Assembly (NCBI GenBank): GCA_028724185.1
Contig: JAQYDN010000006.1
Span: 1-64,000 of the forward strand
DNA: 64,000 nucleotides
Reading direction: 5' to 3'
Source of the DNA: Bacillota bacterium
Lineage (GTDB): Bacteria > Bacillota > Clostridia > Tissierellales > Peptoniphilaceae
The notes below the pieces were generated by a model that worked only from the letters and a program-made list of their open reading frames with translations, was not told the origin of the DNA and ran no database searches. The first letter of the stretch is position 1; every line of letters starts with the position of its first letter. This document shows positions 29,138 through 37,844 of this stretch, piece by piece. The position numbers and the translations under genes were made by a program.

Positions 29138-30904
29138 CTAGTTCGCGCCCTCGTCGACTTTGAGCTTCTCGACCAGCGACTTGGTAGGGGTAACGTAGAG
29201 GGTGGAGAAGTCGGTATATAGGACGAGGCCGGTTTGGTTCGAAGGGTGACGGCGTATAAACTGTCTCTTCGTGTAGTCGACCTCGACATTTGACGACTGT
29301 CTGCTTCGGCTGAAGTAGGCGGCGAGCTCGGCGCATTCCGCGAGCTCCCGTTCCGTCGGCTCGTCGCGTTCGGTCTTTAGGATCACATGGCTCCCCGGTC
29401 CGGTCTTGACGTGGAACCAGTAGTCGTCCTTGCGCGCGAACTTCAAGGTAAGTTCCTGATTTTGTCGGTTGTTTCTGCCGACGTAGATCATGTGGCCGTC
29501 CGAGGATTTAAATCGAAGATAGCTCGATTTTTTAGATTTTTTCTTGTGGCCGCGATTGGAAGAACTTTTAAATTTCTTTTTTAAATAGTCTTCTCTAAAT
29601 TCTTCCTGGATGCTGTTGACTTCGTCGACGGTCTCCGCGTCTTCCAAGTTGTAGAGCATGGAATCTAAATATTGAATCGTCAATCTGTTTTTTTCGATGC
29701 GCGACGTCAACGTTTTTTCCGCGTGTTTTAATTTCGTAAATTTTTTATAGTAATGTGCGGCGTTTTGTATCGCATCTTTGGTGCTGTCGAGCGGAATCGA
29801 GAGGGGCTTCATCTCGTCGTAGAAGTTTTCCAAGGTCACTTCGTCGCTGCCCTTGTCGATCTTCCAGGCGTTCGACGAGAGGAGGTCGCCGTATACCTTG
29901 TATTTTTTTCGGTCCTTCGCGTCCCTGAGCTCGAGTTCCATTTTTTCCTGTTTGGTCAATGCGCGGTCCAGATAGTTTTTAATTTGTTTGTTCAAGTTCT
30001 GGCTCTTTTGGCGAATGCGATCTTCGACGACGCGCGTAAGATACGTGTGATCGAGCAGCTCCGAGGGACTGTCGTAAAACGTCTTGCTCTTTTCGGGATA
30101 CTGCGTGAGGTTCAGCGCTGAAAATGCGATAATCTTGTTGCCGTCGGAGATGCTCTGCGGCTTGTAATGTCCGGCGTGTAAATCGTCGATGAGGCTTTTA
30201 AAGCCGAGGTAGAGCGCCTCTCCGTCGAGCGTCTTCATGGGAGCGGTTTCGGAAAAACCGGCGCGATAGCAAATTTCGGAGGCGATCAACGGCGACAAGC
30301 CCAAGTAGTTGCGTATAAAGAAATTTTTTGCTGACACGGCGTCTTCTTTGCTGGATTTTTCCAAGAACCCTGCTTTCGTCTCGGTCAAGGGGTTTTGTCG
30401 GTCGATGATGCCCTCGAGCGAATAGGGAATGCCCGGGAGCACCTCGCGTACGCGGCTGATGCTGCGATTGACGCGCTTTAAGGCGTCGATGATGATCCGG
30501 TTCTCGTCGATCAATAGGATGTTGGAGTGACGCCCCATCATCTCGATGAGCAGTGTTTTCTTGACTTTGTCGAAGAGATCGTTAAAGCCTTCCACTTCGA
30601 TGCAGAGGATGCGGTCCATTTCGATTTGGTAGATGTCCGTGATGATCGAGGACTCCAGATGTTTTCTCAAAAGCATACAAAAATTCGGAGGTACCGACGG
30701 ATTTTGGAATTTTTTCTTCGTCAAGTAAGCGCACGGGTTATTCGCAGACGCCGAGAGCAGCAAACTCCCCCTTTCCTGTTTTGAACGCAAATTCAAAACC
30801 AAAGTGTCGTGTTGGGGCTGGTAAATTTTATCGATCCGCCCGTTCAGGAATCGCTTTTTTAATTCCTCGCTCACTGCTTTTGTCATTGTTCCATCGTAAC
30901 TCAA
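29138..30904 (-). CDS. rqcH: Rqc2 homologue RqcH (NFACT / fibronectin-binding-like protein)
   Basis: A 588-residue NFACT protein. In bacteria RqcH binds stalled 50S-peptidyl-tRNA complexes and adds C-terminal alanine tails for degradation. The NFACT-N domain occupies about residues 5-260, a helical coiled-coil region about 290-440, and the NFACT-R domain (RFKSSDGHMIYVGRNNRQN, then WFHVKTGPGSHVIL) about 455-550. Translation starts at TTG (30904), with AGGAGG 7 bases upstream; the N-terminus SYDGTMTKAV matches family starts. The gene stands alone, opposite to its neighbours. Confidence 0.94.
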   Translation of the reverse strand: MSYDGTMTKAVSEELKKRFLNGRIDKIYQPQHDTLVLNLRSKQERGSLLLSASANNPCAYLTKKKFQNPSVPPNFCMLLRKHLESSIITDIYQIEMDRILCIEVEGFNDLFDKVKKTLLIEMMGRHSNILLIDENRIIIDALKRVNRSISRVREVLPGIPYSLEGIIDRQNPLTETKAGFLEKSSKEDAVSAKNFFIRNYLGLSPLIASEICYRAGFSETAPMKTLDGEALYLGFKSLIDDLHAGHYKPQSISDGNKIIAFSALNLTQYPEKSKTFYDSPSELLDHTYLTRVVEDRIRQKSQNLNKQIKNYLDRALTKQEKMELELRDAKDRKKYKVYGDLLSSNAWKIDKGSDEVTLENFYDEMKPLSIPLDSTKDAIQNAAHYYKKFTKLKHAEKTLTSRIEKNRLTIQYLDSMLYNLEDAETVDEVNSIQEEFREDYLKKKFKSSSNRGHKKKSKKSSYLRFKSSDGHMIYVGRNNRQNQELTLKFARKDDYWFHVKTGPGSHVILKTERDEPTERELAECAELAAYFSRSRQSSNVEVDYTKRQFIRRHPSNQTGLVLYTDFSTLYVTPTKSLVEKLKVDEGAN

Positions 30905-31257
30905 TATAAAACCTCCTCATGATAAGAAGACTGTCGCTTCAGTCTCTTTCATGTATAATAACATAGTAAAAGTGTCTATGCACAGCGCCGATAAGACGTA
31001 GGCGCGTATCCGTACGCCCTTTTTTGAATAGGGAAAGGGGATGCGTGAGGTGCAAGACTGATCGAGGGGACTTGGACTTGCCGTATTTCTCTATTTAAAA
31101 GAGAGAGTTTAACTCATAAAGATCCGTTTAATGTTATAATAAAGAGAAACGGTCGAATTAGTTGTTATTTGGCTTTTGTGTTCATTCTCTCGCCTCGGAG
31201 ACGGGAGAGCCGATCGTCGCAAAAGATATCGAGGCGGGTTGAAGTCTCGGGCGTCGA
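30905..31257. other. Structured intergenic region between rqcH and gmk, possible small RNA(s)
   Basis: No protein gene is visible. Two perfect TATAAT boxes occur on the plus strand (30954-30959 and 31135-31140), both with weak -35 boxes. After the first, a GCGTA-TCCG-TACGC hairpin (31004-31017) followed by six T (31020-31025) would end a ~60-base RNA. GCGCC (30985-30989) can instead pair with GGCGC (31001-31005), which would break this hairpin. After the second box, GCCGATCG (31209-31216) pairs with CGATTGGC (31255-31262). I do not recognise a known RNA family. Confidence 0.4.
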
Positions 31258-31286
31258 TTGGCATATAAAAGTTGTATAGATAGAAT
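31258..31286 (+). promoter_or_regulatory. Promoter of the gmk operon
   Basis: TTGGCA (31258-31263), a 17-base spacer and TAGAAT (31281-31286), 19 bases before the GTG start. The -35 box overlaps the 3' arm of the inverted repeat described in the upstream region. Confidence 0.7.
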
Positions 31287-31305
31287 CATTTAAAGGCGGT
31301 GTTAC

Positions 31306-31923
31306 GTGTCCAAAGGTTTTTTATTGGTTCTTTCCGGTCCTTCAGGCAGCGGCAAGGGAACCGTGAGTGAAGCGCTCATGGCACAAAATGAAGAGGTCAA
31401 GTTTTCGACGTCGGTGACGACGCGTAAACCTAGGAGAATGGAAGTCGACGGCGAAAATTATTTCTTCAAGACGGAAGAAGAGTTTAAGCGCATGGTCGAA
31501 GAGGACGAGCTGCTCGAGTATGCGCACGTCCATACGAACTACTACGGCACGCCCAAAGATTTCGTATTTAAGGAGATCGAAAAGGGCGAAATCGTCCTGT
31601 TGGAGATCGACGTCCAGGGGGCGCTGCAAATCAAGGAGAAGTACAAGGAAGCGGTCTTTATTTTTCTCCTGCCGCCGACGATGGAAGAGTTGAAACACCG
31701 CATCGTCAGCCGCGGTACGGAAAGCGAAAAAGATATCGAAACGCGCTTTTCCAATGCCTTTAAGGAATTGGATTTCGTCGGCGAATACGACTACTTCGTC
31801 GTCAACGACAAGGTCGAGCAGGCCGTCGAGGACATTGAAAATATTATTGCAGCTGAAAAGTTACGTGTAAAGCGTTATAACGATATTAAGAAGAATATGG
31901 TAGAGAGAAGGGCGATACGATGA
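31306..31923 (+). CDS. gmk: Guanylate kinase
   Basis: Converts GMP to GDP with ATP. The P-loop is SGPSGSGKGT (residues about 9-18), followed by the GMP-binding TTRKPRRMEVDGENYFF (about 38-54) and EIDVQGALQIKEKY near 99-112. Length 205 is typical. Translation starts at GTG 31306. The usual upstream partners yicC and remA are absent. The stop overlaps rpoZ (ATGA). Confidence 0.96.
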   Translation: MSKGFLLVLSGPSGSGKGTVSEALMAQNEEVKFSTSVTTRKPRRMEVDGENYFFKTEEEFKRMVEEDELLEYAHVHTNYYGTPKDFVFKEIEKGEIVLLEIDVQGALQIKEKYKEAVFIFLLPPTMEELKHRIVSRGTESEKDIETRFSNAFKELDFVGEYDYFVVNDKVEQAVEDIENIIAAEKLRVKRYNDIKKNMVERRAIR

Positions 31924-32210
31924 ATATTATGTCATTTGGAGAAATTTCTAAGATTACGGACAGTCGCTACCAATTGGCGACCTTGGTGTCCAACAGGGCA
32001 AGAGAGATCGTCGACGGCGACGAAGCCCTCATCGATACGGATCTGGAAAACCCCGTCTCGATATCGATCGAAGAGATTTACGAAGGAGCCGTTAAGTTTA
32101 CGACGAAAGAGCGATTTGAAGAAATTCAACGGGAAAAGGAAGAGCGCGCCGAGGCGTTGCGCAAGGAATTGGAATTGGCGCAAGGAGAGGAAGAGAGTGA
32201 TGAAAAATAA
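31920..32210 (+). CDS. rpoZ: DNA-directed RNA polymerase omega subunit
   Basis: The 96-residue omega subunit, which helps RNA polymerase assembly. The core motif DSRYQLATLVSNRAREI (residues about 13-29) is diagnostic, and the conserved VSISIEEIYEGAVKF follows. The C-terminus is a charged helix. It overlaps gmk and coaBC, the conserved gmk-rpoZ-coaBC-priA order. Confidence 0.94.
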   Translation: MNIMSFGEISKITDSRYQLATLVSNRAREIVDGDEALIDTDLENPVSISIEEIYEGAVKFTTKERFEEIQREKEERAEALRKELELAQGEEESDEK

Positions 32211-33396
32211 TCGCGTCCTTCTCGGCGTAAGCGGGGGGATCAGCGCGTACAAGGCGCCGGAGATCGTCAGCCGTTTGACGAAGCGAGGTTACGACGTGCG
32301 CGTGGTGATGACGAAAAACGCGACGGAGTTTGTAACGCCTCTGACGTTTCAGACGATGAGCAACGACGTCGTCCACGTCGAGATGTTTAACCAACTGTCG
32401 AACAAGGACGTCGAACACATCGCCCTCGCAAAGTGGGCGGATTGCATGGTGATTGCACCTGCGACGGCCAACACGATTTCAAAACTCGCCTACGGCATCG
32501 CGGACAATATGCTCACGACCGTCGCCCTCGCGACGACGGCCCCGATTTTGATCGCGCCCGCGATGAACACGAAGATGCTCGCCGCGGAGGCGACGCAAAA
32601 GTCGCTTGACGTGCTCAGATCGCGCGATCAATACGATATACTCCCGACGGAAAGCGGCTTGCTCGCTTGTCAGGACGTGGGATCGGGAAAGATGCTCGAG
32701 CCCGAGGACATCGTCGATTATATCGAAAAGGCGCTTACGAAAAAGACGATGGCGGGAATGGATGTAACCGTAACCGCGGGGCCGACGAAGGAGAGACTCG
32801 ACCCGGTGCGCTATCTTTCAAACCACAGCAGCGGCAAAATGGGGTATGCAATCGCCATCGAAGCGAGAAACCGCGGCGCGCGCGTACACCTCATCAGCGG
32901 ACCGACACAGCTCGATATCCCGCGCGATGTCGACTTTATCCCGGTGGAGAGTACGCAAGAGATGTTTGAGGCCGTCGAGAAGGTCTTTGACGATACCGAC
33001 GTCTTAATCAAGGCGGCGGCGCCGAGCGATTATAAGCCGAAGGCGTACGCCGAAGAGAAGATAAAAAAACAAGGTGGGCAGGGGATGGCGATCGAATTTT
33101 CGCCGAATCCCGATATCGCCAAGCACTTCGGCAATAAAAAGGGCGACCGCGTCGTCGTCGGCTTTGCGGCGGAAAGCCACAATATGGAGGCTTACGCGAA
33201 GAAAAAATTAAAGGAGAAGAACTTTAACTTCATCGTGGCCAATAACATCACCGAGGCGAACGCCGGATTCGGCAGTGAAACCAATCACGTTCGGATATTC
33301 GATCGCGACGGGACGGAAGAGAATTTGCCGATGATGGATAAAAAAGAGTTGGCGGCACAGATATTGGACCGCGTCTTAGAGAATCTTAAAAGCTAG
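32200..33396 (+). CDS. coaBC: Bifunctional phosphopantothenoylcysteine decarboxylase / phosphopantothenate--cysteine ligase
   Basis: Two coenzyme A steps in one 398-residue protein. The CoaC flavoprotein domain (1-~180) begins LLGVSGGISAYKAPEIVSR and includes CMVIAPATANTISKLAYGIADN and APAMNT. The CoaB domain follows with TAGPTKERLDPVRYLSNHSSG near 189-209 and a C-terminal VVGFAAES. I start at ATG 32200, inside the rpoZ end; an in-frame GTG at 32197 is also possible. The terminator stem begins before its stop codon. Confidence 0.95.
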   Translation: MKNNRVLLGVSGGISAYKAPEIVSRLTKRGYDVRVVMTKNATEFVTPLTFQTMSNDVVHVEMFNQLSNKDVEHIALAKWADCMVIAPATANTISKLAYGIADNMLTTVALATTAPILIAPAMNTKMLAAEATQKSLDVLRSRDQYDILPTESGLLACQDVGSGKMLEPEDIVDYIEKALTKKTMAGMDVTVTAGPTKERLDPVRYLSNHSSGKMGYAIAIEARNRGARVHLISGPTQLDIPRDVDFIPVESTQEMFEAVEKVFDDTDVLIKAAAPSDYKPKAYAEEKIKKQGGQGMAIEFSPNPDIAKHFGNKKGDRVVVGFAAESHNMEAYAKKKLKEKNFNFIVANNITEANAGFGSETNHVRIFDRDGTEENLPMMDKKELAAQILDRVLENLKS

Positions 33397-33414
33397 CGAA
33401 GCCTAGCTTTTTTT
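33389..33414 (+). terminator. Rho-independent terminator overlapping the coaBC stop
   Basis: AAAGCTAG (33389-33396) pairs with CTAGCTTT (33403-33410), followed by T. The coaBC stop codon TAG lies inside the left arm. Confidence 0.75.
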
Positions 33415-33432
33415 ACATGGCATGGAGACGAG

Positions 33433-35739
33433 ATGATAGTCAACGTTTATATCGACAAGGCATTGCCTCAAATCGATCAATTGTATAGTTACTCCTGGGA
33501 CGGGGAAGAGGATTTAATCGGCCGACGCGTCATCGTGCCCTTCGGGAGAGGCGACCGGAGAGAAGTCGCCGTCGTCATATCCTCGGGAGGGGACGCGGAT
33601 AAGCCGCTGAAGCCCGTTCTCGACGTCCCCGATCTCCATCCCATGTTATCGAGAAGCGCCATTGCGCTCGGACTCGCGATGCGGGAGATGTTTTTGACCT
33701 CCTATGTCCAGTCGTTTCAACCGCTGCTTCCCAAATACGTCCTGGGCGACGTGGTGGAGATATGTGAAAAATGCGTCGACAACGACGCGACGAAGACGTT
33801 GATGGGCGAGGAATCCGAGATTGCCGTGGCTGAAATCAAAAAGGAGGTGCGCCCGCTCCTTGCGACCGCCCTCGAGGAGCAATGGGTCCGGCTCGCGTTT
33901 CAAAGTACGAAGCCCGTGAAGCGCCGGAAGAAGGAATACTACGGGGCCGTCGACGGCTATGACCGATCGCTTACGGAAAAACAACAAACGGTCTACGATC
34001 TAATCCTAAAGAAGGGACCGCTTTCGAAGGCGGCTATCAGAGAGGAGACCGGATTTTCCGATTCGCCGATGGAGACGCTCCTGGGGAAGGGGGCGCTGCG
34101 TCCGTCGCAACCTCCCCTCCCCAGGAGAGAAGAGCCGCCCGTCCTCCGGGTGGATCAAAAAAAGGCGATCGAGGCGATCGAACGCTCGGATAGACGGGGA
34201 CACTTGTTGTTCGGCGACACCGGAACGGGGAAGACCGAAGTCTATATGCAGCTCGCGCAAAGGGCAATGGACAGGGGGCTCTCATCGCTTATGATCGTCC
34301 CCGAAATCGGACTCGCCGCGCAGATGGTCGACCGCCTCTCGGCCCGTTTTCCGGGGAAGGTCGACATCCTGCACTCTCAACGCAGCGAAGGCGAGAAGGC
34401 CGAGGCGTGGCTCCGGCTAAAGAACGAACCGGGACGCATCGTCGTCGGCGCGCGCTCCGCCGTATTTACGCAGGTTCCATCGCTCGGCTATATTTTTATC
34501 GACGAAGAACAAGAAGAGAGCTACGACTATCAGGAAGGGCTGCGCTACGACGTCAGGAAGGTCGCGGAGATGCGGAGTAAGATCGAAGGCGGCAAAGTCG
34601 TCTACGGATCGGCGACGCCTTCTGTGAAGACGTATGCGCGCACGGGAAGGGAGCTTGAACGCCATCGCCTGACGGGTGACCCCGATAAAACCAAGCGCCC
34701 TTCGCCGATCGAAGTCGTCGATATGCGCGAAGAGCTCCTTCGGGGAAATACCGAAATTCTCTCCGCGCGCATGGTCGAAGGGTTGGAAGAGACGCTGCGC
34801 AATCAAAAACAGGCGATTTTATTTATTAACCGCCGCGGATTCAGCCACTTCGTCAGTTGTAGACGGTGCGGGCACGTGATCGAGTGCGACGCCTGCGATA
34901 TATCGATGGTCTACCATAGAAAGACGGGGCGCATGCACTGTCACTACTGCGGCCGGACGAAGCCGTATCCGAGGACGTGTCCCGTGTGCGGGAGCGAATA
35001 TCTAAAACAATTCGGCATCGGCACGGAGCAGGTGGAGAGCTGGATCGCGCGTCACTTTCCCGAGGCGCGGGTATTGCGTATGGATAAGGACACGATGTCT
35101 CAAAAGGGAAAGTACGAAAAACTTTACCGCAGCATGCAAAATCACGAGGCGGATGTCCTCGTCGGTACGCAGATGCTCGCGAAGGGATTCGACTTTAAAG
35201 ACGTCGATTTCGTCGGCGTCGTCGCGGCGGATTTATCGCTGTTCGTCTCGGATTACCGCGCGCAGGAAAGGACTTTTCAACTGCTGACGCAGGTCGCGGG
35301 CCGAGCCGGCAGAGGAGAACGCAGAGGACGTGCGGTTATTCAGACCTACAATCCCGAGAACTACAGCATCTCTTATGCCAGAGATCGCGAGTACGAGCGC
35401 TTTTATCACCGCGAGATGGAGGAGCGAAGGCGTTTTCTCTATCCCCCGTATATACACCTCGTCAAGATCCACGTACGGGGTACGGGGAAAGTGGAGGAGA
35501 CGGCGTATAATTGGCAGAAGACGCTCGGGGCGATCAATCGCCACGAACACCTGGACGTTCAAATCGCCGAACCCGTCGAGCAACCCAAGATAAAGAATAA
35601 ACGACATTATTCGGTGACGGCGAAAGTGTTCCCCGAGGAATATAGGACTTTTTTAAAGGTGCTAAAACGGGTATTAATGAACTATTATCAGAATATAACG
35701 GAAAAAAACATATATGTAACATTGGAATTGGATGGATAA
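33433..35739 (+). CDS. priA: Primosomal protein N' (replication restart helicase PriA)
   Basis: PriA recognises stalled forks and reloads the replisome. The 768-residue protein has an N-terminal DNA-binding domain, then Walker A LLFGDTGTGKTE near 256-267. Walker B is FIDEEQEESY (355-364), where most PriA have DEEH. A zinc module (about 475-525) has the cysteine pairs CRRCGH, CDACD, CHYCG and CPVCG. The C-terminal helicase motifs GTQMLAKGFDF and QVAGRAGRG are intact. Same-strand neighbour def follows 14 bases later. Confidence 0.95.
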   Translation: MIVNVYIDKALPQIDQLYSYSWDGEEDLIGRRVIVPFGRGDRREVAVVISSGGDADKPLKPVLDVPDLHPMLSRSAIALGLAMREMFLTSYVQSFQPLLPKYVLGDVVEICEKCVDNDATKTLMGEESEIAVAEIKKEVRPLLATALEEQWVRLAFQSTKPVKRRKKEYYGAVDGYDRSLTEKQQTVYDLILKKGPLSKAAIREETGFSDSPMETLLGKGALRPSQPPLPRREEPPVLRVDQKKAIEAIERSDRRGHLLFGDTGTGKTEVYMQLAQRAMDRGLSSLMIVPEIGLAAQMVDRLSARFPGKVDILHSQRSEGEKAEAWLRLKNEPGRIVVGARSAVFTQVPSLGYIFIDEEQEESYDYQEGLRYDVRKVAEMRSKIEGGKVVYGSATPSVKTYARTGRELERHRLTGDPDKTKRPSPIEVVDMREELLRGNTEILSARMVEGLEETLRNQKQAILFINRRGFSHFVSCRRCGHVIECDACDISMVYHRKTGRMHCHYCGRTKPYPRTCPVCGSEYLKQFGIGTEQVESWIARHFPEARVLRMDKDTMSQKGKYEKLYRSMQNHEADVLVGTQMLAKGFDFKDVDFVGVVAADLSLFVSDYRAQERTFQLLTQVAGRAGRGERRGRAVIQTYNPENYSISYARDREYERFYHREMEERRRFLYPPYIHLVKIHVRGTGKVEETAYNWQKTLGAINRHEHLDVQIAEPVEQPKIKNKRHYSVTAKVFPEEYRTFLKVLKRVLMNYYQNITEKNIYVTLELDG

Positions 35740-35753
35740 AGGAGTGTAACGGA

Positions 35754-36239
35754 ATGGCTATTTTACAGATCCGGACGGACGGAGACCCGATATTGCACAA
35801 AAAATCGAGAGAAGTCGAGGTGTTCGACGAGAAACTCAAGCGCACGATCGACGACATGTACGAGACCATGTACGATGCCGAGGGCGTGGGACTTGCGGCG
35901 GTACAAGTCGGCAAGCTTAAGCGCCTTATCGTCATCGACGACTACGAGGGGACCAAGATCGTCTTGATCAACCCCGAAGTCCTCGAGGAGGCGGGAGAGA
36001 GCGAAGCGCTCGAAGGTTGTCTGAGCGTGCCGGAGCGCGTCGGAAAGGTCAAACGGTTTGAGACGATCAAGATCAAGTATCGGGATCCCGAGGGCGAGGA
36101 AAAGACGCTCGAAGCGGAAGGTTTTCTCGCGCGCATCATTCAACACGAAATGGACCACTTGGAAGGCATCCTCTACACCGATATCGCCGAAGAGATGTAT
36201 ACGGTAAACGATCGGGAGGAAGCTGAAAGCGAGGCGTAA
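35754..36239 (+). CDS. def: Peptide deformylase
   Basis: Removes the formyl group from nascent proteins. The three motifs are GVGLAAVQVG (residues about 43-52; usually AxQ), EGCLSVP (87-93, metal Cys) and QHEMDHLEGILY (about 130-141, two metal His and catalytic Glu). Length 161 is normal. It is paired with fmt, 4 bases downstream, whose product supplies the formyl group. Confidence 0.96.
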   Translation: MAILQIRTDGDPILHKKSREVEVFDEKLKRTIDDMYETMYDAEGVGLAAVQVGKLKRLIVIDDYEGTKIVLINPEVLEEAGESEALEGCLSVPERVGKVKRFETIKIKYRDPEGEEKTLEAEGFLARIIQHEMDHLEGILYTDIAEEMYTVNDREEAESEA

Positions 36240-36243
36240 TCTT

Positions 36244-37158
36244 ATGAAAAGTGTATTTTTTGGAACGCCGGAGTTCGCTCTGCCGACGCTCGAGGCGCTC
36301 AACGAATATACCGATCTTGCGCTCGTCGTCACGCAGGAAGACAGAAAAAGAGGTCGCGGTAAGAAAGTTACGCCGACGCCCGTCAAAGCGCGGGCACAGG
36401 AGCTCGGCATCGAGGTTTTTCAACCGGAAAAGGTAAACGACGAGGCATCGCTTGAGAAACTTCGGAGCGTGGAGGCGGATTTATTTATCGTCGTGGCCTA
36501 CGGTCAAATCCTGTCACAGGACTTAATCGACATCCCGAAGAAATATATTATGAACGTCCACAGCTCTCTCCTTCCCAAGTATCGGGGGGCTGCGCCGATG
36601 CAGTGGGCGATTTTAAACGGCGATGAGACGACGGGCGTAAGTCTTATGCAGGTCGAAAAGGGATTGGACAGCGGCGCGGTGTATGCGATGCGCGAAACGC
36701 CGATCGGCGACAAAAACTTCGGCGCCGTCCACGACGAGCTCGCGCTCCTCGGAGCGGACCTCCTCAAAGCATTTATCGACGACCTCGAACACGGCGAAGT
36801 CGCCTTTAAGCCGCAAGACGACGCCGAGTCGACGTATGCACCGAAGATCGACGACGCGTTGATGACGTTGGATCCGTTCGAACAGACGGCCGAGGAGTTT
36901 GTGAGAAAAGTCAGGGCGTTTTCGCCGGAGCCCGGGGCACACTTGCTGCTCTTGGGCGAGAGGCTGAAGGTCTACGACGCGCTCGTTTCGAACGAATCGC
37001 TTCAAGCGGGAGAGTTCTTGGCGACGAAAAAGAAACTTTCGATCGGCACACGCGAAGGTTCGGTGTCGATTCGAGAACTGCAACGCCCGGGTAAAAAGAG
37101 AATGCCCGTCGGCTCGTATTTGGCGGGTGCGCATCTGCCGGAGAGAGGAGAGATCTGA
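36244..37158 (+). CDS. fmt: Methionyl-tRNA formyltransferase
   Basis: Formylates initiator Met-tRNA using 10-formyl-THF. Motifs: VFFGTPEFALPTLEAL at residue 4-19, NVHSSLLPKYRGAAPMQWAI (about 103-122) with the catalytic Asn-His-Ser and Asp in NGDETTGVSLMQ. The C-terminal domain (about 200-304) binds tRNA. Length 304 is normal. The stop overlaps the next ATG by one base. Confidence 0.96.
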   Translation: MKSVFFGTPEFALPTLEALNEYTDLALVVTQEDRKRGRGKKVTPTPVKARAQELGIEVFQPEKVNDEASLEKLRSVEADLFIVVAYGQILSQDLIDIPKKYIMNVHSSLLPKYRGAAPMQWAILNGDETTGVSLMQVEKGLDSGAVYAMRETPIGDKNFGAVHDELALLGADLLKAFIDDLEHGEVAFKPQDDAESTYAPKIDDALMTLDPFEQTAEEFVRKVRAFSPEPGAHLLLLGERLKVYDALVSNESLQAGEFLATKKKLSIGTREGSVSIRELQRPGKKRMPVGSYLAGAHLPERGEI

Positions 37159-37844
37159 TGTACGGTTATTACGGCTACGATATCTATTATCTCATCTACC
37201 TGCTACCGGGCATGTTGCTCGCGATGTATGCGCAGGCGAAGATCAAGCATAATTTCGATACGTATAGCCGCATCTACAATTCGAAAGGGCTTACCGGCGC
37301 GGAGACGGCCGATATGATCTTAAGGGGCAACGACATTCGGGATGTCAGGATCGAAAGGGTCAAGGGATCTCTCACCGACCACTACGATCCCGTCAACCGC
37401 GTCCTGCGCTTGAGCGAGACCGTCTACGGTTCCGAATCCATCGCCGCTCTAGGTGTCGCTGCACACGAGGCGGGGCACGCCATTCAGCACCATACCCAAT
37501 ATGTACCGTTGAAACTTAGAAATGCGATCGTACCGGCGGCGAATATCGGATCCAATTTTTCGTTTTTACTCGTATTCTTGGGTCTGTTCGCCTCCAACAC
37601 TCTCTTGAAGTGGGGCATCGCTCTTTTCGCCATCACGGTCTTGTTTCAACTCTTGACGTTACCCGTCGAATATAACGCGAGCCGTCGGGCGAAGGCGATC
37701 TTAAGTGAAGGCATTCTCTCCCGTGAGGAAATGGTCGGCGTCGAGAAGGTCTTGTCCGCCGCGGCATTGACCTATGTCGCGAGCCTCGTCGCCGCGATCG
37801 GGACGCTGCTGCGCTTTTTATCTTTCGATAGGAGACGCGATTAA
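37158..37844 (+). CDS. Zinc metallopeptidase, YugP family
   Basis: A 228-residue membrane protein with N-terminal and C-terminal hydrophobic segments. The zinc motif AAHEAGHAIQHH (residues about 98-109; HExxH) lies after a cytoplasmic-looking region. The N-terminal YLIYLLPGMLLAMYAQAKIKH and the later LPVEYNASRRAKAIL match the YugP-like family, which often sits between fmt and rsmB in clostridia. The substrate is unknown. It is flanked by one-base overlaps on both sides. Confidence 0.9.
   Translation: MYGYYGYDIYYLIYLLPGMLLAMYAQAKIKHNFDTYSRIYNSKGLTGAETADMILRGNDIRDVRIERVKGSLTDHYDPVNRVLRLSETVYGSESIAALGVAAHEAGHAIQHHTQYVPLKLRNAIVPAANIGSNFSFLLVFLGLFASNTLLKWGIALFAITVLFQLLTLPVEYNASRRAKAILSEGILSREEMVGVEKVLSAAALTYVASLVAAIGTLLRFLSFDRRRD

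Noticed and set aside
31936..32199. An apparent 88-residue N-terminal extension of coaBC.
   Set aside because: It reads rpoZ DNA in another frame. CoaBC homologues begin at the VLLGVSGG segment, which the ATG at 32200 provides.
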